Positions 20,386-34,486 of a stretch of DNA of 64,000 bases are shown piece by piece (within the stretch, counting starts at the first letter, position 1; each line of letters opens with the position of its first letter). The translations under genes and the position numbers were made by a program. The stretch comes from Helopsaltes ochotensis (taxonomy: Eukaryota; Chordata; Aves; Passeriformes; Locustellidae), in NCBI GenBank assembly GCA_013400155.1, contig VXBM01000096.1, positions 1 through 64,000 on the forward strand, given 5' to 3'. The notes below the pieces were generated by a model. The model was given only the letters and a program-made list of their open reading frames with translations, was not told the origin of the DNA and searched no databases.

Positions 20386-23059
20386 TATTTTTTGTGTCCC
20401 ACTGATGATCTGAACACCGTGATCCTTGTGCTGGCATTGCTAGGAATGCACCAGAGTCTGACTTAGGAGCAAAGAGAAGGGTGGCTCTGTGGCTGCACCT
20501 CATGGGGGGGGGCGTTCCTTACCCAAAATATCCCTGACAAATCACAGAACCCCATTAGGGACTTGCCTACAATTATTTGAACAAATTCCACTTGCTTTTT
20601 TTAACTGCAGCTCACTGAAGCTGAAATGGAATTATGGGGTTTTTTTCCTTGATAATTAAGACTTTTAAGTTCTGTGAACATTGAGTTATGAGGTGATGGG
20701 ATGTGTCTAGCAGGGACTCAGGTGATTCTGTAACATCTCCTTTCCATGTCATCGGAATTATTGAACTCTTGGGAAGTCCTAGACCAGCAAATCAGCATTC
20801 TCTGATTAATCCCTCTTTATTAGGGATTAATAGCTCAGAAACTAAACTGAATAAAAGTGCTGATTTACAGCTTTCTAAACCATTGTAAACTCAAATTTTA
20901 TATACTTTATTAAAAAGAGAAGTGTAATGCAACTATACTGTGACATTCTAAGGTATTTATTTTAGCAGATTTTACCAATTTTAACGGAATATATTCTCAA
21001 AATCAAATGGAAGTGGGAGGGGAAAGAATTCAGAGGCTGACACAACAGCTCAGTTTTTCCAGAGCTATTTTGAAGTTGTATCCCTTACTCTTCCATCTGC
21101 TCAGCAAATAGTGTTCCTTCCAATGGACATTGTCAAGGGGAAGAGAGACTGCTTTAATGTGTAAATTTGACAAAGGTCAGTTTATGTTCCATGGCAGCTC
21201 CAGCCATACAGAGACCCAGTGCTAAGTGGATAGTCCTTTGCTCTTGGCAGTGAGTTGTGAGCTACAGACAGAGCACAAGATTAAAATGAGCTGAACTTAA
21301 ATGTTCTGACACTGGACTTTGAGACCAAAGGTCAGTCTTTTCCTGTTTGATGCACTTGGTGTGACAAAAGGTGCGACTCCGTGCACACCCCAGTCTTTGG
21401 TGGGAGTGGAGCTGTGGTGGGAGCAGCCTGTGCCTTTCACACCAGTGTGAGCTCCCCGCTTTGGGCAGAGGCTGGGAAGAGCTGGCTGGGCAGAGGTGGG
21501 AGGCTAACAGTGGTATCCATTTCCAGTGCCATGACAACCAGTTCAAAAGCAATAATGGAGTGAAGAGGTTTTTTTCGGCATTCATCTGTCGTTTAACTGG
21601 CTCCCTTTTATTGAGTTTGCCATGTGGCTTATCTTTCCACTCACAGCACAGCCGAGGACAGTGCCAGCCTTAAAAGCATATCATTTGGTACCTCATTTTA
21701 ACTGGATGATTTTGCTTTTAAGAAGAATTGGAAAAATGCTGGATCAATTGCTGGAAAGCAGAGAATGCCAGCTCTGTGTATTATTCCTATTTGAATGCCT
21801 AGACTTAAGATTTACTACTGTTTTACTATTTACAGCAGGATACTAATACCTAAACTGCCCTAAGAGGTTGAGCAACTCTGACAGTGGAGACTCGTCATGT
21901 GTTCTGTAATATTTCTATTCCTATGATTTAAACTGAGATCATTTGTTTAAAGGTCAGTGAGCTTATCCTTCTCCCAGGCTGATTTGCTCCTTTCCACTGT
22001 AACCAGCTGTGTGTCTGAAGGGCCATGCAAAGAAAAAATATTTTGGAACACATGTTTTTTGCAGCACCTTTCAATATAAAGATTTGACAGGGTTTAATTG
22101 TGGTGCTTTGAAAGGAGACAAGTCAGAAAGAGAGCTTCAAGTTCTCTCAATGCAAGTGTGAAGATTTTTTGTTTTAACGATTTTTAACATTTAAGCGTGA
22201 ATGATTTTTTTAATCTTCTCAGAGGAATGAGAGATACCTGCTTTGTGTTCAATCTGCTTCACTCAGTTATTTATCTTCTGCTGAACTTTGGTGCTGAATT
22301 TCTGAAACCACAGCATTCACATTGCAACATTCTGTTCTCACCGAGTGCCAGGTCAGTCGCTGGGTTCCAGTATTCAGCTGTCAGGTAAATGCACTTGCTT
22401 GGATAGAAAGGACATAAAAACAGGAAAAAAGAAGCATTTGCCTCAGGTGTGCAAGTTATTTTGTATTTTCTCATGTGAACATGCAATTTGTTTCCTTAGA
22501 ATTGCCAGTGTGAGTTAAACCTTGGAAGCTGACTTTAATTTGCAGTGAAGGAAAAGATAGAAATATGTGACCCCCTCAATGCTGCTTAGTGCCTTCTATC
22601 ACCTCACCCCAGGTCCCCACCCAAGCACAAGCTCAAGGTACTTTTGGTCTGTAGGGCTCACTTAATTCAGCACAAGTCAGTAACTTTTCAAAATTGCAGT
22701 CTAGGATCCTTGAAGCTGCTCAGAGGTTCCAGCATGGCTGCACAGAAGGTTCAGGGGACCACTACAGTCTGTGCTGTGTTCATTCAGTGGGTAGGGAACA
22801 GACCTCTCTCCTTATCTGGAGAGAGTAATGCTAATGGAAACCAAAATTAAACTGGTCTGGTTATTTCTGCCCTGGGAAGCTGAATCGTGGGTGGAAGTCA
22901 CAGAGTAGTGCTCCTTTGTTGTGTCCTGTTCTCCAGGGTCCCTGTAGGTGAGTCCAGGGTCTGGCACTGCAGCTTGGTGAGTACAAGTTCTGCAGTTCTC
23001 AACTTCAGCTCAGGTAATTCATAAACATTGAGGATGGGGCTCTGAGCCAGCTGACTTAA

Positions 23060-23142
23060 TTGAAGCTGTCTCTGCTCATTGCAGGGAGTTGGACCAGGTG
23101 AACTATCAAGGTCCCTTCCAACCCAAACCATTCTATGGTTCT
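23060..23142 (+). mobile_element. CR1 LINE 3' end fragment
   Basis: The words 'gcagggagttggaccaggtgaactatcaaggtcccttccaacccaaaccattctatggttctataag' are the standard 3' end of avian CR1, ending in the short ATTCTATGGTTCTATAAG repeats. The copy is heavily 5'-truncated. Confidence 0.85.
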
Positions 23143-26100
23143 ATAAGCCACAGAAGGATCGTCCTTCCTTGATGGTGCAAAATCAAAATTAGAAAGCTGC
23201 TGAACATTGCTTGTACAATCACTTGGTGCATGGCCAAGACTGATTATTCCCCAGTGCTGCACTCTCTGCTCCCACCGCATCCCAACCTGCAAAAGCCTGG
23301 TGGGAGCAAAAAGCCCAGCTGCATTCTGAACTATCAAGTAATCAAACAATGAGTTGTTAAATCAGCTCTTTGGACTGATGTGGGATCAAAGCAGAGTTCA
23401 TGTACTGATCTGATGCCCCAGACTGTTCTATTAGCGTTTCAGGAATAAATACCTCAGGGTTTGTGTTGGTAGTTTTGGAGCAGATGAAGCAAACCAGTGG
23501 TTCAGCACTCTTTTTTATATCATCAGCAAGTTGATTTAAATTGAGTGTACAGAGTTGGCTGCATTCCCCTCATGAGCTACATAAAAAGTTTGCTAAATTG
23601 AAGTGCTAGAGCTGTAAAATCCTGTTGAAGGGACTGTTTCCAAAGATCAGTGAGAGGAACAGTTAAACTGTCACCATGGCAGTGCCTGTGTGACTTTTTT
23701 CCTCTTGGCTTTATTTTAGTGACAGGAGTAAGGAGTTTTGCCTTATAGAAGGGAAAAAGCATTAAGACCCGGGAACATAAACCACATTCCCTTTGGTACT
23801 ACAAGTTCTCTACCTCATAGACAAAATATGATCAGTGTGCAGAACAAATGGCAAGTGTAAAATATTTTTAGAAAAACCTTGGCATGCAGTGCAGACATCC
23901 CTCAACCCCCATCCTTTATTCTGTCAGCTTTGGTTTGTTATAAACAACCTATAGTATCGATGGCTGCAGTTTTGGTGGAACTTGCTGTAGTTTACATTTG
24001 GTGATTTAGCACTTCAGAGGCCTGGAATCAGAGCTCCTTTGCTCTGAGTTTTGGGACACATATTTACAGTCTGCCAGCCATGGAGCTGCGCTGCATTCCC
24101 TTGTCCCCTTGGCTTCAAGATTACCAACAGCATGAAAGAAAAGATGACTCTGGGAATGTAAATCCTTAATAATTGTTTAGTGCCCCTGTGAGCTTCTCTG
24201 AGAATTTTTTATCAACTGGCTAATGCTTTTAAAACCAGGCCTGGAAATCCACCTTCTTTCCTTGGTAGAACATATTCATTCCCTGCTACACCCATAACCA
24301 TGGCTTTTCTGCCTCCCACAGCATCATCAGCAGGACTGAGTTCTGTATTGCTCCCTCTTGCTACTTGCTGTGCTGCTCCAGGCTTTCATGCTGCTCCTCT
24401 CTTCACCCAGACTCCACTTCTGCCTGACCTCAGCTCTGAAAAGTGCTGGTGCTGGAGCTATTGTGCCACGGGAGACACTGCACTCAAGGCTCCAGCCAGA
24501 GAGGTGCCCTCTCCCAGCACCTCCTGGCCTCAGGCTTTCCTTGGCTTCACTTCAAAGTTGCAGTGTAAAGAGCTTGGGAATGTCAGAACACAGGGAAGGG
24601 TTGCAGGAGGTGTTCTTCGTCCCAGGGAATGGGATGAATTTGCTGCTTGGGCAGCCTCAGTAATGCAACAGCACAGGAATTTTCAGCCACACTGATAGAA
24701 ACCAGAGGTGTCAAGTTAGAGAGGAGCATGGTGTCATAGATGGTAGCTCAGGGACCCCACGGTTCAGAGCTGACTCTGGGTAAGCCACTGACCTTTTCTG
24801 TGTTGTTTCTGCTTCTGTCTTCTTTGGAATCCACTGTTAGTGTTAGACTTTCCATGGCTGTTTGCTATAAGGAACTTCATACAGTTTCTCTGTGCCACAG
24901 GAACATCCTCTGTGGTTGACCTGCCATTCTCTCCTTTTATTGTGTTTAGTCTCTGTGGCCTTGGAGCGTCTCCTTTGTCACACAGTTCTCTTAACCTGGA
25001 TTAGGTGACCTTTGTGTTTTGAAACAAGGCATGCCTGTAAAAGTGAGGCACTGGGTTCTCATTGTCCATGGTATGTGGAGTCTGATTCATCCCCATCAGA
25101 GCAGATGGCCTGTGGAGCAGTGAAATCTCACATACTGACTAGTGTGATTCTCTAAAAGAGTGGCTATTGATGTTTCTATAGATATGAAAGTATATATTCC
25201 TCCAGTACAAATCGTGAAAATTTTGCAACAGCCTACCCACTGAAGTTGCTGCTGGTCAAAATTAGATTTGCAAACAGATTTTACAAACTAAAATAAATCT
25301 CCCTTTGATTTTTATTAGACCGTCATGTTTTACATCCCATGTGCCAGCAGAGAGACAGGGCTGCTGGGCTCTGCCACAGCCATGCATGTGAATCTTCCAC
25401 AGATTGATTGGGCAAGAGTAGATTTGGTGATTTTAAGCCCATATTTGAGCCTTTAACTCCCTGCTGAGTCTCAAATGTTGTAGCTAACTGCAATGTGTTT
25501 TTGAAGCCCAGGGATATGTGTCTTTCAGGGTTAACGAGGTACATACAGCACCTCTGCAACTAAGTGGAGGAGTGCAAAATTCCAATTACTGTTGAAAATA
25601 TTAACACCTACTTTGCATGCATATGAATACTACATATTGAATTTCATGTTGTATTTATTAACTACTTTGAGACATAGCTCATATTTTACTTGAGAAAATT
25701 GCTATTTCATTTTTGAGTAATGGGTACAGATGTTCTGCTCTTTTGCCTTTAGACTGTTACAGTGCTGTCCTTAAAGATTCATTGCATTCATTTAGCATTG
25801 CTAAACCAAATCACTTGAGAAATTGTGATTGTCTTCCAAGAATATTTTAGAAATTACGAGTAATCATAAATAATAATCCATCTCACATCACATTAATTTA
25901 TCTTCTGGGTGTAGAGTTAAATAGATTTCAGAGTTCTCTTCTCTCCACAAGTCCACCAAGAACTTATATTTAAGCAAAAATTTAGGTCCTTAGGAAATCA
26001 CAGTTTCCCTAGAACTGTCACTGCAAAGGAAACAATATCGAAAGGATAGTGATGAGCTCAGAAGTGCTGGCAATTAACCACAGCTGCTTAATGGAATCAG

Positions 26101-27993
26101 ATTTCTAACTGACACAGAAAGACTGAGACCTGCTACCAGCCTCCTGCCTGTGTGCCTTGCATTACAAATTTGACAGGCTGGTGGCAACAACTGCAGGCAA
26201 CCACCTCAAATGAACTTGTACAAACTGATAAGGGACAAAAACACTCAGTAAAGAGATCAACCACTGCATCTCCAACCTCTCACTCCTGACCTACAAGGAA
26301 GGTCTCCAGAACTGCTTCAAAAGACAAGCCAAGTACTAAAATTCCTGACTCTGGGATAGAAAATCACATAGATATTGATTGTATATTACATTACAGTTTT
26401 TGCTACTACCAGGCATTCCTAGGCAATAATTATTCCTATCTCTCTTACTCTCTCTTTGTGCCATAAATTACATCCTACATTACAGCTAGTCCTCTGGCTA
26501 GCATCATCTCTTTGATCAACAGGAACCAATCACCCTTTCTCTCAAATTGCCTAATTCATTAATATAATGAATTTAACACAGAACAACTATTCTCAACCTG
26601 TATTTAGCTCTAAGATTATTGCTTCTATATCAGGTATGAAGCAGCCTGATGTGCCTGCAATCATGTATAGTTTTTCTGAGTGTGCCCACTGACCTAATAA
26701 ACAATGCCCCCTGTCCCTGCCCTTGCCTCACTTCCATCTTGCCCTGTCCTTGCTCTGACGCCTCTGCTGCACCTCCAGGCTTGTTCTTGCAGGGCTGAGC
26801 CTGCCAAAGAAACTGCTATGGGAGGTGCTCTACTGGCCCAGTTTGTTGGGGAAGCACAGGCATTATGCACTGCTCTATCTGCATTGCCCATCCCACCTGT
26901 CTCTCAGTGCTGGCAGGGGCTGGTGGCAGGTAAGAGAAGCTGCTGGTGACACTGGAGAGCTGGTAGCAAGGCTGGCTGGATGAACATTTTGATAGACAGC
27001 AATAATTTGGGGGTGATGAACTTTTTGAGGTCAGAAAAGTTGTCTTTCGTTTTTTTCTTGGCATCTCTGGTTTGATGTTGCCCTGATTTTTGCAGCCTTT
27101 CTGATGTGTTTCTTAGCTTTTAGAATGGAGTCAGAATCCTCAATGTTTAGGTAGCCTTTCTCACGCTAGTGTTATCTGTAAGATAAGGTTTGTTTGGGAT
27201 ATGGATTAGTAAATATCACATACCTTTGAATGCAAATGGTACTGACTGACCGTCAGCTGGACCAGTGGAGAAGAGAGGTGTTCACCTTCTCATCCAATCC
27301 CTGGCATGGACCTGCGGTCTACTTAAGAAAGAAAGAATAAACAAAAGGCCTTTTTTAGATCCTTCTCCTCATCAAGTGTCCTGTGTGGTTCTTGCTGTGC
27401 CGAACAGTCCACAGTTTTAAGTATTCAGTGTTTAGAGTCTCTGACCTGCCCAAAGCAAGATACCAGAAGCTCTGATTAAATTCAGCATCTGGATCTCATC
27501 TGTATACATCAGTCCTTTTTCCAGTGTTCTGCTGTACAGCCTCTCTCCTACCTTGTTTAGTCCTTGAAATTTCTAGGTTTCACCCTCCTGATTTTTCTTT
27601 TTGTTTTCCTTCAATGTCTCCCTTAAAAATTGCTTTTCTTAGTTTCCTTCCCAAACCAAGCTGTTCTGTCCTGCTAATCTGAAGTCTGTGCCTCACCATG
27701 TGTAATTTGCAGTGTATTATCTGATGGGAGACTGTAATCTCTCCAGGGCAAGGCTGTGTCCTGCCCCAGACTCACAGTTGCCTGTTTTACGCTATGAGGC
27801 TGAATAAGAAGGACAGAAATAGAAGAGTACACAGACACTCCCAAATAAACTGTGTTTCATGATCTGTGTTCCAGAAACAAAAGCTGGAACAATTGTTACT
27901 AGTATTGTGGTTCATGCCATACCACTGAGGCTTGGGAAGAAGTGGATCCTTAAGGCAAAGAAACATCCTTTACAAAACATTTGTGGAATGTAT

Positions 27994-28356
27994 TTATCTA
28001 AAAATACAAGGGCTTGTTAGAGAACAATGTACCTCTGCTGATTTATAGTTAACTGTCAATGGCAACACAGGCCTAAAACCTTTTAACCACTCCTGCTGTA
28101 GTAATATCTTAACTTTATCCCTTTCCTTCTCTGCAGCATCCCTTTCAAGGCTGATTTCCTTGGCCTCTGCTGCTGCTGTTGGAAGAGTCCCACTCACTTG
28201 GCTCTCCCACTGTGGGAGGACCAGAAAAAGAACATGGATGAGGAGTAGGATGACCCTACTCACAGAGTTAAAGTTGGGGGGTGAAACCTCAGGCATGCAG
28301 GATAGAATTCTGCCTTTAGAAAACTGAAACTTCCACTGAAATGTCCCTCTGCACAT
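27994..28356 (-). other. Unidentified minus-strand open frame with a coding-like segment
   Basis: A 120-codon frame on the minus strand includes a charged segment (AAEAKEISLERDAAEKERDK, then VKILLQQEWLKGF) that reads like a helical protein. No start context, splice partners or family is recognisable and the rest of the frame is of ordinary composition. It may be a decayed retrocopy or chance. Confidence 0.15.
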
Positions 28357-29146
28357 GTGCTGGGGGTAATATCTGGCTAATAATGCATTTTAAAACGAAT
28401 TTTGGCCAGGGATCTCCAGTGAGTTGGACTTTTTGCTGCCTGCACTAATGGGCTCCACACATAAACATCTCCCTGGTGGAACTGGAGAACGGGCGCTGGA
28501 GTAAGTGGAGATGAGCTCTGAGCCCAACTTGGAGATACCCCCCTCCAAAAGTCAGAGTGGTGACAGAGATAGAATTTTGACTTTGCCTCTTTTCCAGAGA
28601 GATCTAGGGTTGTCTAGCCCAATCCTGCTGCTGGGGGCATTGCTGCGAGGTGACAACTGGCCCGCTGGAACAAAAGGCTCATTCTGGCTGTGGCCAGGCT
28701 CTTGCACTGCCTGGCTCCCAATTTACTTTTCTTTTTGGAAAGAGCAGTGCTGGAGTACCCAGTTTGAGCCCTCCTGTGGGGCCCTGTCATTTTGGATATT
28801 TTGGTCTTTTGTCATGTATAATAAGATATCTGTGTTATTTGCAAGCAGTTACTCATCTGCTAGCCAGAAAGGGTTTGTATCACTTGAGGATGTTTAGAAT
28901 CACATAACTCTTACAGGCAGAGGGGAAAATGTTTGAAGATGTTTGGGTTAGTCATATAACTGCTGCAGTTATCTTCATCCAGAGCCTTTTCTTTCATTCC
29001 CTGTTTGAGCTCCTGAACTTGAGGGCTGTATCCGATTTCCAGCCTTTCCCAGAACGACATTTACCTGGGCAGGCTGGAAGACAAAGAGGAGGCCAGCCTT
29101 TAAAACCCCTATCCAGGTATTTCTTTCTTTACTTGTTTTTCCTTGG

Positions 29147-29168
29147 TTTTTTTTTTTTTTTTTTTTTT
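29147..29168 (+). repeat. Poly-T run of 22
   Basis: An uninterrupted T run. On the minus strand it is a poly-A tail-like tract, but no retrocopy body was recognised next to it. Confidence 0.8.
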
Positions 29169-30939
29169 CGTAACCACTTGAAAAATCATGAAATGGAGAG
29201 CTGAGCATATGACCTGGTGTCCTACTCCTGCCTTCCAGCAGCAGTTCTGGTTTGTCTGGGCTCCCATTCCCCATCAGAACGGGGTGTAACCCCATTTCTG
29301 TGTCTTGGAAAGGAGCTCTAAGGTTTCCTTCTTGCCTGAGAGCTCTGGCTGACCCCGGGCTATGATACCACTGCTGTTGTAAAGCACCTCCTAATCACCC
29401 ACAGCTTTTATCCTTAGAAACTCCCCCTGTGGCATTGCTGCCCCTGCTGAGGTGAGCCCTGGACTTTGGCACTACGTTGGCCTTTTTCCCCTGTGAAATG
29501 CATGATCCCTCCCACAGCGGGGAAAGGGAAAGTATGATTTGCTTTCCATCTATTCAACCTCCTGTGCTTGGAATGTGCTTAAACCGGGGACAGCTGATTA
29601 TGGGGTGTTTTCAAGGGAGCTGATGTTGAGTAGGACTAAACAGCAGTGACTGTCACTGTAGGCAGGGGTGCAAATCCTCTCTGCTGGGGATCACAGTGAG
29701 GATGTTAATGGATGTTGTGCATCCCAGCAGTACAGGGACAAGCCAACTGAGACAAAAATGAAGGAAAATTAGACATTGGTCACTGTTACTTGTAACGCTT
29801 TGAGGTCCTTTTAGAAACAGACCCCAAAGGGCCACCAAACCCCAATGGATTTACCCTGATGGCTCCTCTGTGGTGCTGTAAGGCTGGGGCGAGGGGTCTG
29901 TGTTGCTCTTAGCTGCTTTAAGTGTTGTTTGCATTCACAAAGGTCAGGTGCTGGGAGGCCACTTGCAGAGCAAATGCCTTTCCTGTGCACCTTGTCCTCA
30001 TGAGCTGGAAGAACCTGAAGAACTGGTGAAATGGGGACCTGCAGCCAGCTCCTGCCAGGATTCACTTGGAGATTTTCCCTTCCTCAGTCCTTCCAGAAAT
30101 GAAGTAAGATTTGCTGGGAGGTGCCTTCTCCCGTGGCAATTGGCCCACGAGGATGTGCTGAGGCACGGCTAGGGCTAGGATGCACTAAAAATATAAGTGA
30201 CAAATGTAAACATTGCCTTTTGCCAGGGTAGAAGGGTGTCTGCAGAGAGTTGCCAGGGACGGTGAACAGCTGCAGGTGGCAGAGCAGAGAGGGGCACACG
30301 CTCTCTTCCTCTGGGTTGTTTTGAGATTTTTTTTTTAAAGCACTTATTTAAAATGCTAGCAGCTTCACATGTTAAAACTGCAGATTTTCCCTCATCGTGT
30401 CATGGTAGCCACGTTTCAACAGGTCGGGGAAGAGACTGCAAGGGGGAAAACAAGGAAATTAACATGAAAAACCTAGGGAAGGAGAAATGTCTCCACCTCT
30501 TCCCTCCCCTGCAGGGCTCTCTTCTTCGTTTCATTTTCTTTCTAAGCCCTAAAAGCGAATACAAAAATTAGGAAGGAAGTGGCCTGCGCCCCCTGCAGAA
30601 GGCCCCGGCACAGGAGGCAGGACAAGGTGACACGGCGAGTGCCACGTCAACTCCTGCCCGTGGCTGCCGACAAAGCTGGCCATTAAGAGCCACCGTGTGC
30701 GAGCGCAGGCGACTGCTGGGGCTCCGACACCAGCTCGGCGCAGGTAGCTGTTGAGCCACGTGAGCATCTCCTCTTTCGTCTCCTCCTCCTCCTCTACCGC
30801 ACAAATTTTCTGTGTGTGTGGGGGGAGCTACGGGCTCTGGGGGCTCGTGTCGGAAATAGGTTCTCCCAGGTGAATGAGCAGCACGCCACCCAAGCACCTA
30901 CAAAGCAAACAAAAATGTGCATTCCCCCACCTCATTGAC

Positions 30940-30976
30940 TTGTTGTTGTTGTTGTTATTGTTGTTGTTGTTGTTGT
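30940..30976 (+). repeat. (TTG)n microsatellite
   Basis: About twelve TTG units with one ATT interruption near 30956. Confidence 0.9.
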
Positions 30977-31230
30977 CAGCAGCAGGATAAGGAAAAGCAG
31001 CTTTTTGACTCCAGCCATCCCCCATGTGCAGCTCCAGCAGGGAGGGATAAAAATATTATGTTTGAAGGCACTTCTGCTCCAGAGTATACAGTTACTCAGC
31101 ATTTACAGGTCCAGGTCTGTAGAAATATTTTTGTTCTGTGCTTATTTTGGTGTGCCTGAGAGTGACGTGTTGTGGGTGCTTCCAGTGCCTGAATGTAAAC
31201 AATGCTTTACTCTTATTTGCAAATCAAGAT

Positions 31231-31256
31231 TTTTATTATTATTATTATTATTATTA
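31231..31256 (+). repeat. (ATT)n microsatellite
   Basis: About eight ATT units after a short T run. Confidence 0.85.
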
Positions 31257-31374
31257 GTTATATTTACAAAAACATATTCATGTTCTGATTTTCTTCATGC
31301 AGAAATGAAAATACCTGAACTCCAGAGCAGGTAGGGTTTGGTGAGCAGAAGGGGTAGGAGCCTGGCTGCATTAA

Positions 31375-31424
31375 CACTTTGTTTATATAACACAGGTAGG
31401 AGCCTGTGTTATATAAACAAAGTG
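31375..31424. repeat. Perfect 22-bp inverted repeat with 6-base loop
   Basis: The left arm (31375-31396, starting CACTTTGTTTATATAA) and right arm (31403-31424, ending TTATATAAACAAAGTG) are perfect reverse complements across 22 bp, separated by TAGGAG. The 12-base word GGTAGGAGCCTG at 31353-31364 is repeated exactly at 31395-31406, spanning the hairpin loop. This arrangement fits a replication template switch that copied the local sequence backwards and then returned. The stem is short for a microRNA precursor. Confidence 0.9.
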
Positions 31425-34400
31425 CTGATTTTGAAAGCAGACCTAGAGGAGTCCGAAATGCAGTTATTTAGGCCAGGAACCCATCTGCGCCTACCAGTAA
31501 TGGATTCATAGAGCAATTGTGTGTTGCTCAGCTCACAGGCCAGCAGGTTTTACATATGTTACATGATTTGCACCAATCAATACAGAACATGGACATGTGT
31601 TCACATATGGAACATATGAGCCATGAAGGCAGGGATTGAATAGTGATCTTGCTAGCACCTGGCACTGTCTGGATTTCAGGGTAAAAAAATATTTTTTTAT
31701 TTGTTTATTTTTAATGAGCTGTTAGATTTCTGAGGCACAGAGTGGCAGCGACCATTTCATTGTACGACTCCTGCAGGATGCAGCTCTACCACAGAGCAAA
31801 GCTGGGAGCTGCCTCCCTCACCTGGCTGGCCAAGAAGAAAAACTCCAAATTCCATGTGAATGTAGCACAGGACAAGGATCACAACACTGGATCAAGGATC
31901 TGCCCCTGCTCACAGCACTGCCAAGGATCTGGCAATGAATTTTAATTCTGGCTATGGAAGTAGAGAAAAGAAAGCTTTATCAACAAAGAATAAAACTAGT
32001 TCCTTATTTGGGAAATATGAAATGGAAGCAAACGCCAAGGCTGTACTTAGAAACACCTTTCTGAGCCCTTCAGGGTGCCCATAGCTCTTCTTTCTGGTTA
32101 CCTATCCATCTCTCATGGCTTCCAGAGGCTCCAGAAACCCCCCATCTTTCTACACACAGTTCTGGAAGCAGCACTTTTTCCATGATGCTGGAGAGCACTT
32201 TGCAGAGCTCCATCTCTGAGGACTGGGCCAGAGCATTTGCCCCAGAGTCTGATTTAAAGCCCTGTGCTCACCCAGCAAAACCCAGGGCCCGATTTGGCAA
32301 TACTCTACCTTGAGCAGACTGGTGAGAAAAGTGGAGGCCCGGATGTTCAGTTGTATGACCTTGTAATGCCCAGAGGCTCAAGCCTGTGACAAAAATCTTG
32401 CTGGTCAAGGCAATTGCTAAAAAAATGGGGAAAGGAAAAAAAAAGTCCAACCAACCAAACCTGTTGTTTGTCAGATTGCTAATTAAATAACCTGTAAGCT
32501 GCAATAATTCTGCAAAAGATGCTCTCAGGAGTGGTTTTTTTACTGTGAAAGTGGTTATAAATAAAGAAATGCATCTGGGTGTACTTTACAAAGCAAGTAA
32601 AAATTTTCTTCCTCTTAAAGCCGGTGGTCTGTGAATAATTCGTGAACAAGAGGAGCAGCTCCATCTATTTTACAGAGCGTTTGTTACAAATCATTTGCTC
32701 ATGTGTTAATCTTCCTGTCAGGACAGCACTGACAAATCCTCCTCCGGTTTTTGTCTGCTGAAAAACTTCTATGGATAAACGTGAAAAATAGGATTGATAA
32801 GTAAAGGATGTAGGGGTGCATCTTGGGAATGAATGTGCTCCTGAAGCCTGCGGTGGAGGGGCTGTGACAGCCTTTACAATGCAGCTGGTGGAGGATTTCT
32901 GGCTGGCACACAGTGCTGAGCCACAGGGGCTAATAATTTTGTAGGAAAAAAAAAGCCAAGCCAAAGAACCATCTTCAAAACCTGTTTCCCTCCCATGACT
33001 CCTACTGCGAGCAGGCAAACAGCCACGACCCAACAGAAACGCGTCAGAGCATCGCAACTTGGAGAAAACTCTTTTAGAGCGCTGAGGAGTCCCTAGGTGG
33101 CAACACTGCTCCTCCGGATCCTCCTGGGAGCCGTGTCGTGGATGAGAGCTCCAGTCCCAGCTTTGGAGTTTCTGTGGCTGAGAGAGACCTTAAACTTTCA
33201 TTCACAAAGAAAACTGAGGAAAAGAGTATTTGTTTAATGTTAGTTGTGGCAAAGGAAGAGTGTAAACCTGTGATTGCTGGAAGGCTCTGCCATCTGAAGA
33301 CAAACTAAAAGAATGACCAAAACCCACCAACATTTTATTTATGCAAAAGAAATAGCAGGATTTTAAAGACAATTTTGTGATGCTGGGAGATGTGACTCAT
33401 GATTTGTAAATGCTTTGGGTTGTCACACCTGGTATTTCAGGGGAATAGCACCAACAGATTAAGAGATTTTGGAATAAATCCTGCTGATAACACCTGTTAG
33501 ATTAGTAGATCTGAGAAGGCAAATAACTTTTTCCTTTTAATCTATGTTTATTTTCTGCTGACTCTCTGTGCTCACTGATTCTCCATCACCAAAATCCAAT
33601 AAATCCATCTCCCAATAAAAGTAGCAATTCTATTATGTCAGAGATCAGATACTTTCACCCACTTCTTGATGAGGTGACCTTTGGAGCTGGCTAGCACAGT
33701 AAAAGTTGAGGATTGCAAATATTCTAACCAAATACACAATTTGAATTTCATCCCAGGTTAATTACCTGAGTCATCTACATTTGTTAGTGACAATAAATTA
33801 CAGCAGAAATGGAGAATTTAGTTACAATGCTACTGCAATACTCACTTTTTGGATCATCTGCTGGTCAAATATTATCCACTGAAGAGATTCATGAATAATT
33901 TTGAATGACTAGGCCAATATATTTAGAAACTGTGCAATCTGCAAACAGGGAGAGAGAAAGTCTCAAATAAATTATACATGGTGGCTTTTCCCTGCAGCTC
34001 TGGAAATGCATTTAATTGCCTTATCACACTCCCTACCAGATCCTTTTTTCCCCCTGATAAACCTAAAATCTCTCCTCCTGTTTTGCTAACAAGATGATGA
34101 AGCAGGACCCATCTATCCAGCTTGGCAGGTTGGTGTTGCTTCTCACTTAGAGAAATTAATAATTTCATTAATGAATAATAAAAGTTATGCAGCCAGGTGT
34201 CTGTGAAACAGTTAAATGAACCAGGGCGAAGCCAGTCCAGCCTCAGCGGGAGGATGCTTCTCTTTCAGACGCAGATGAAGTGGCTGCGTGCGCGCACGGT
34301 GCTCCTACCAATGTCACTGCCGATGTCGCGAAGCTACGCGCCATCTCGTGTCGGGCGCCGGGAGCGGCTGGAGCCTCATTTCCCCATTTCCAACCACCTA

Positions 34401-34486
34401 ACGTCATGTCAGTGCTGAGAGAGAAGGGTTTTTGTTGGGGGGCGGGGGGGTGTGTGTGTTTGGTTTTTGGTTTGGTTTGGGTTTTT

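Larger units (their letters stand above)
20390..31350. other. Gene-free stretch downstream of TOB1
   Basis: I find no gene I can support in these 11 kb. Contents seen: a G9 run near 20505, a CR1 end at about 23060-23142, a 22-base T run (29147-29168), a TTG repeat (30940-30976), an ATT repeat (31231-31256), and a minus-strand open frame at 27994-28356 with a charged stretch (SLERDAAEKERDKVKILLQQ) that I could not identify. The 131-codon frame at 24300-24695 has no domain. Confidence 0.45.

Noticed and set aside
31375..31424. microRNA precursor
   Set aside because: The stem is only 22 bp with a 6-base loop and no lower stem, too short for normal Drosha processing; the flanking direct repeat points to a mutational origin.
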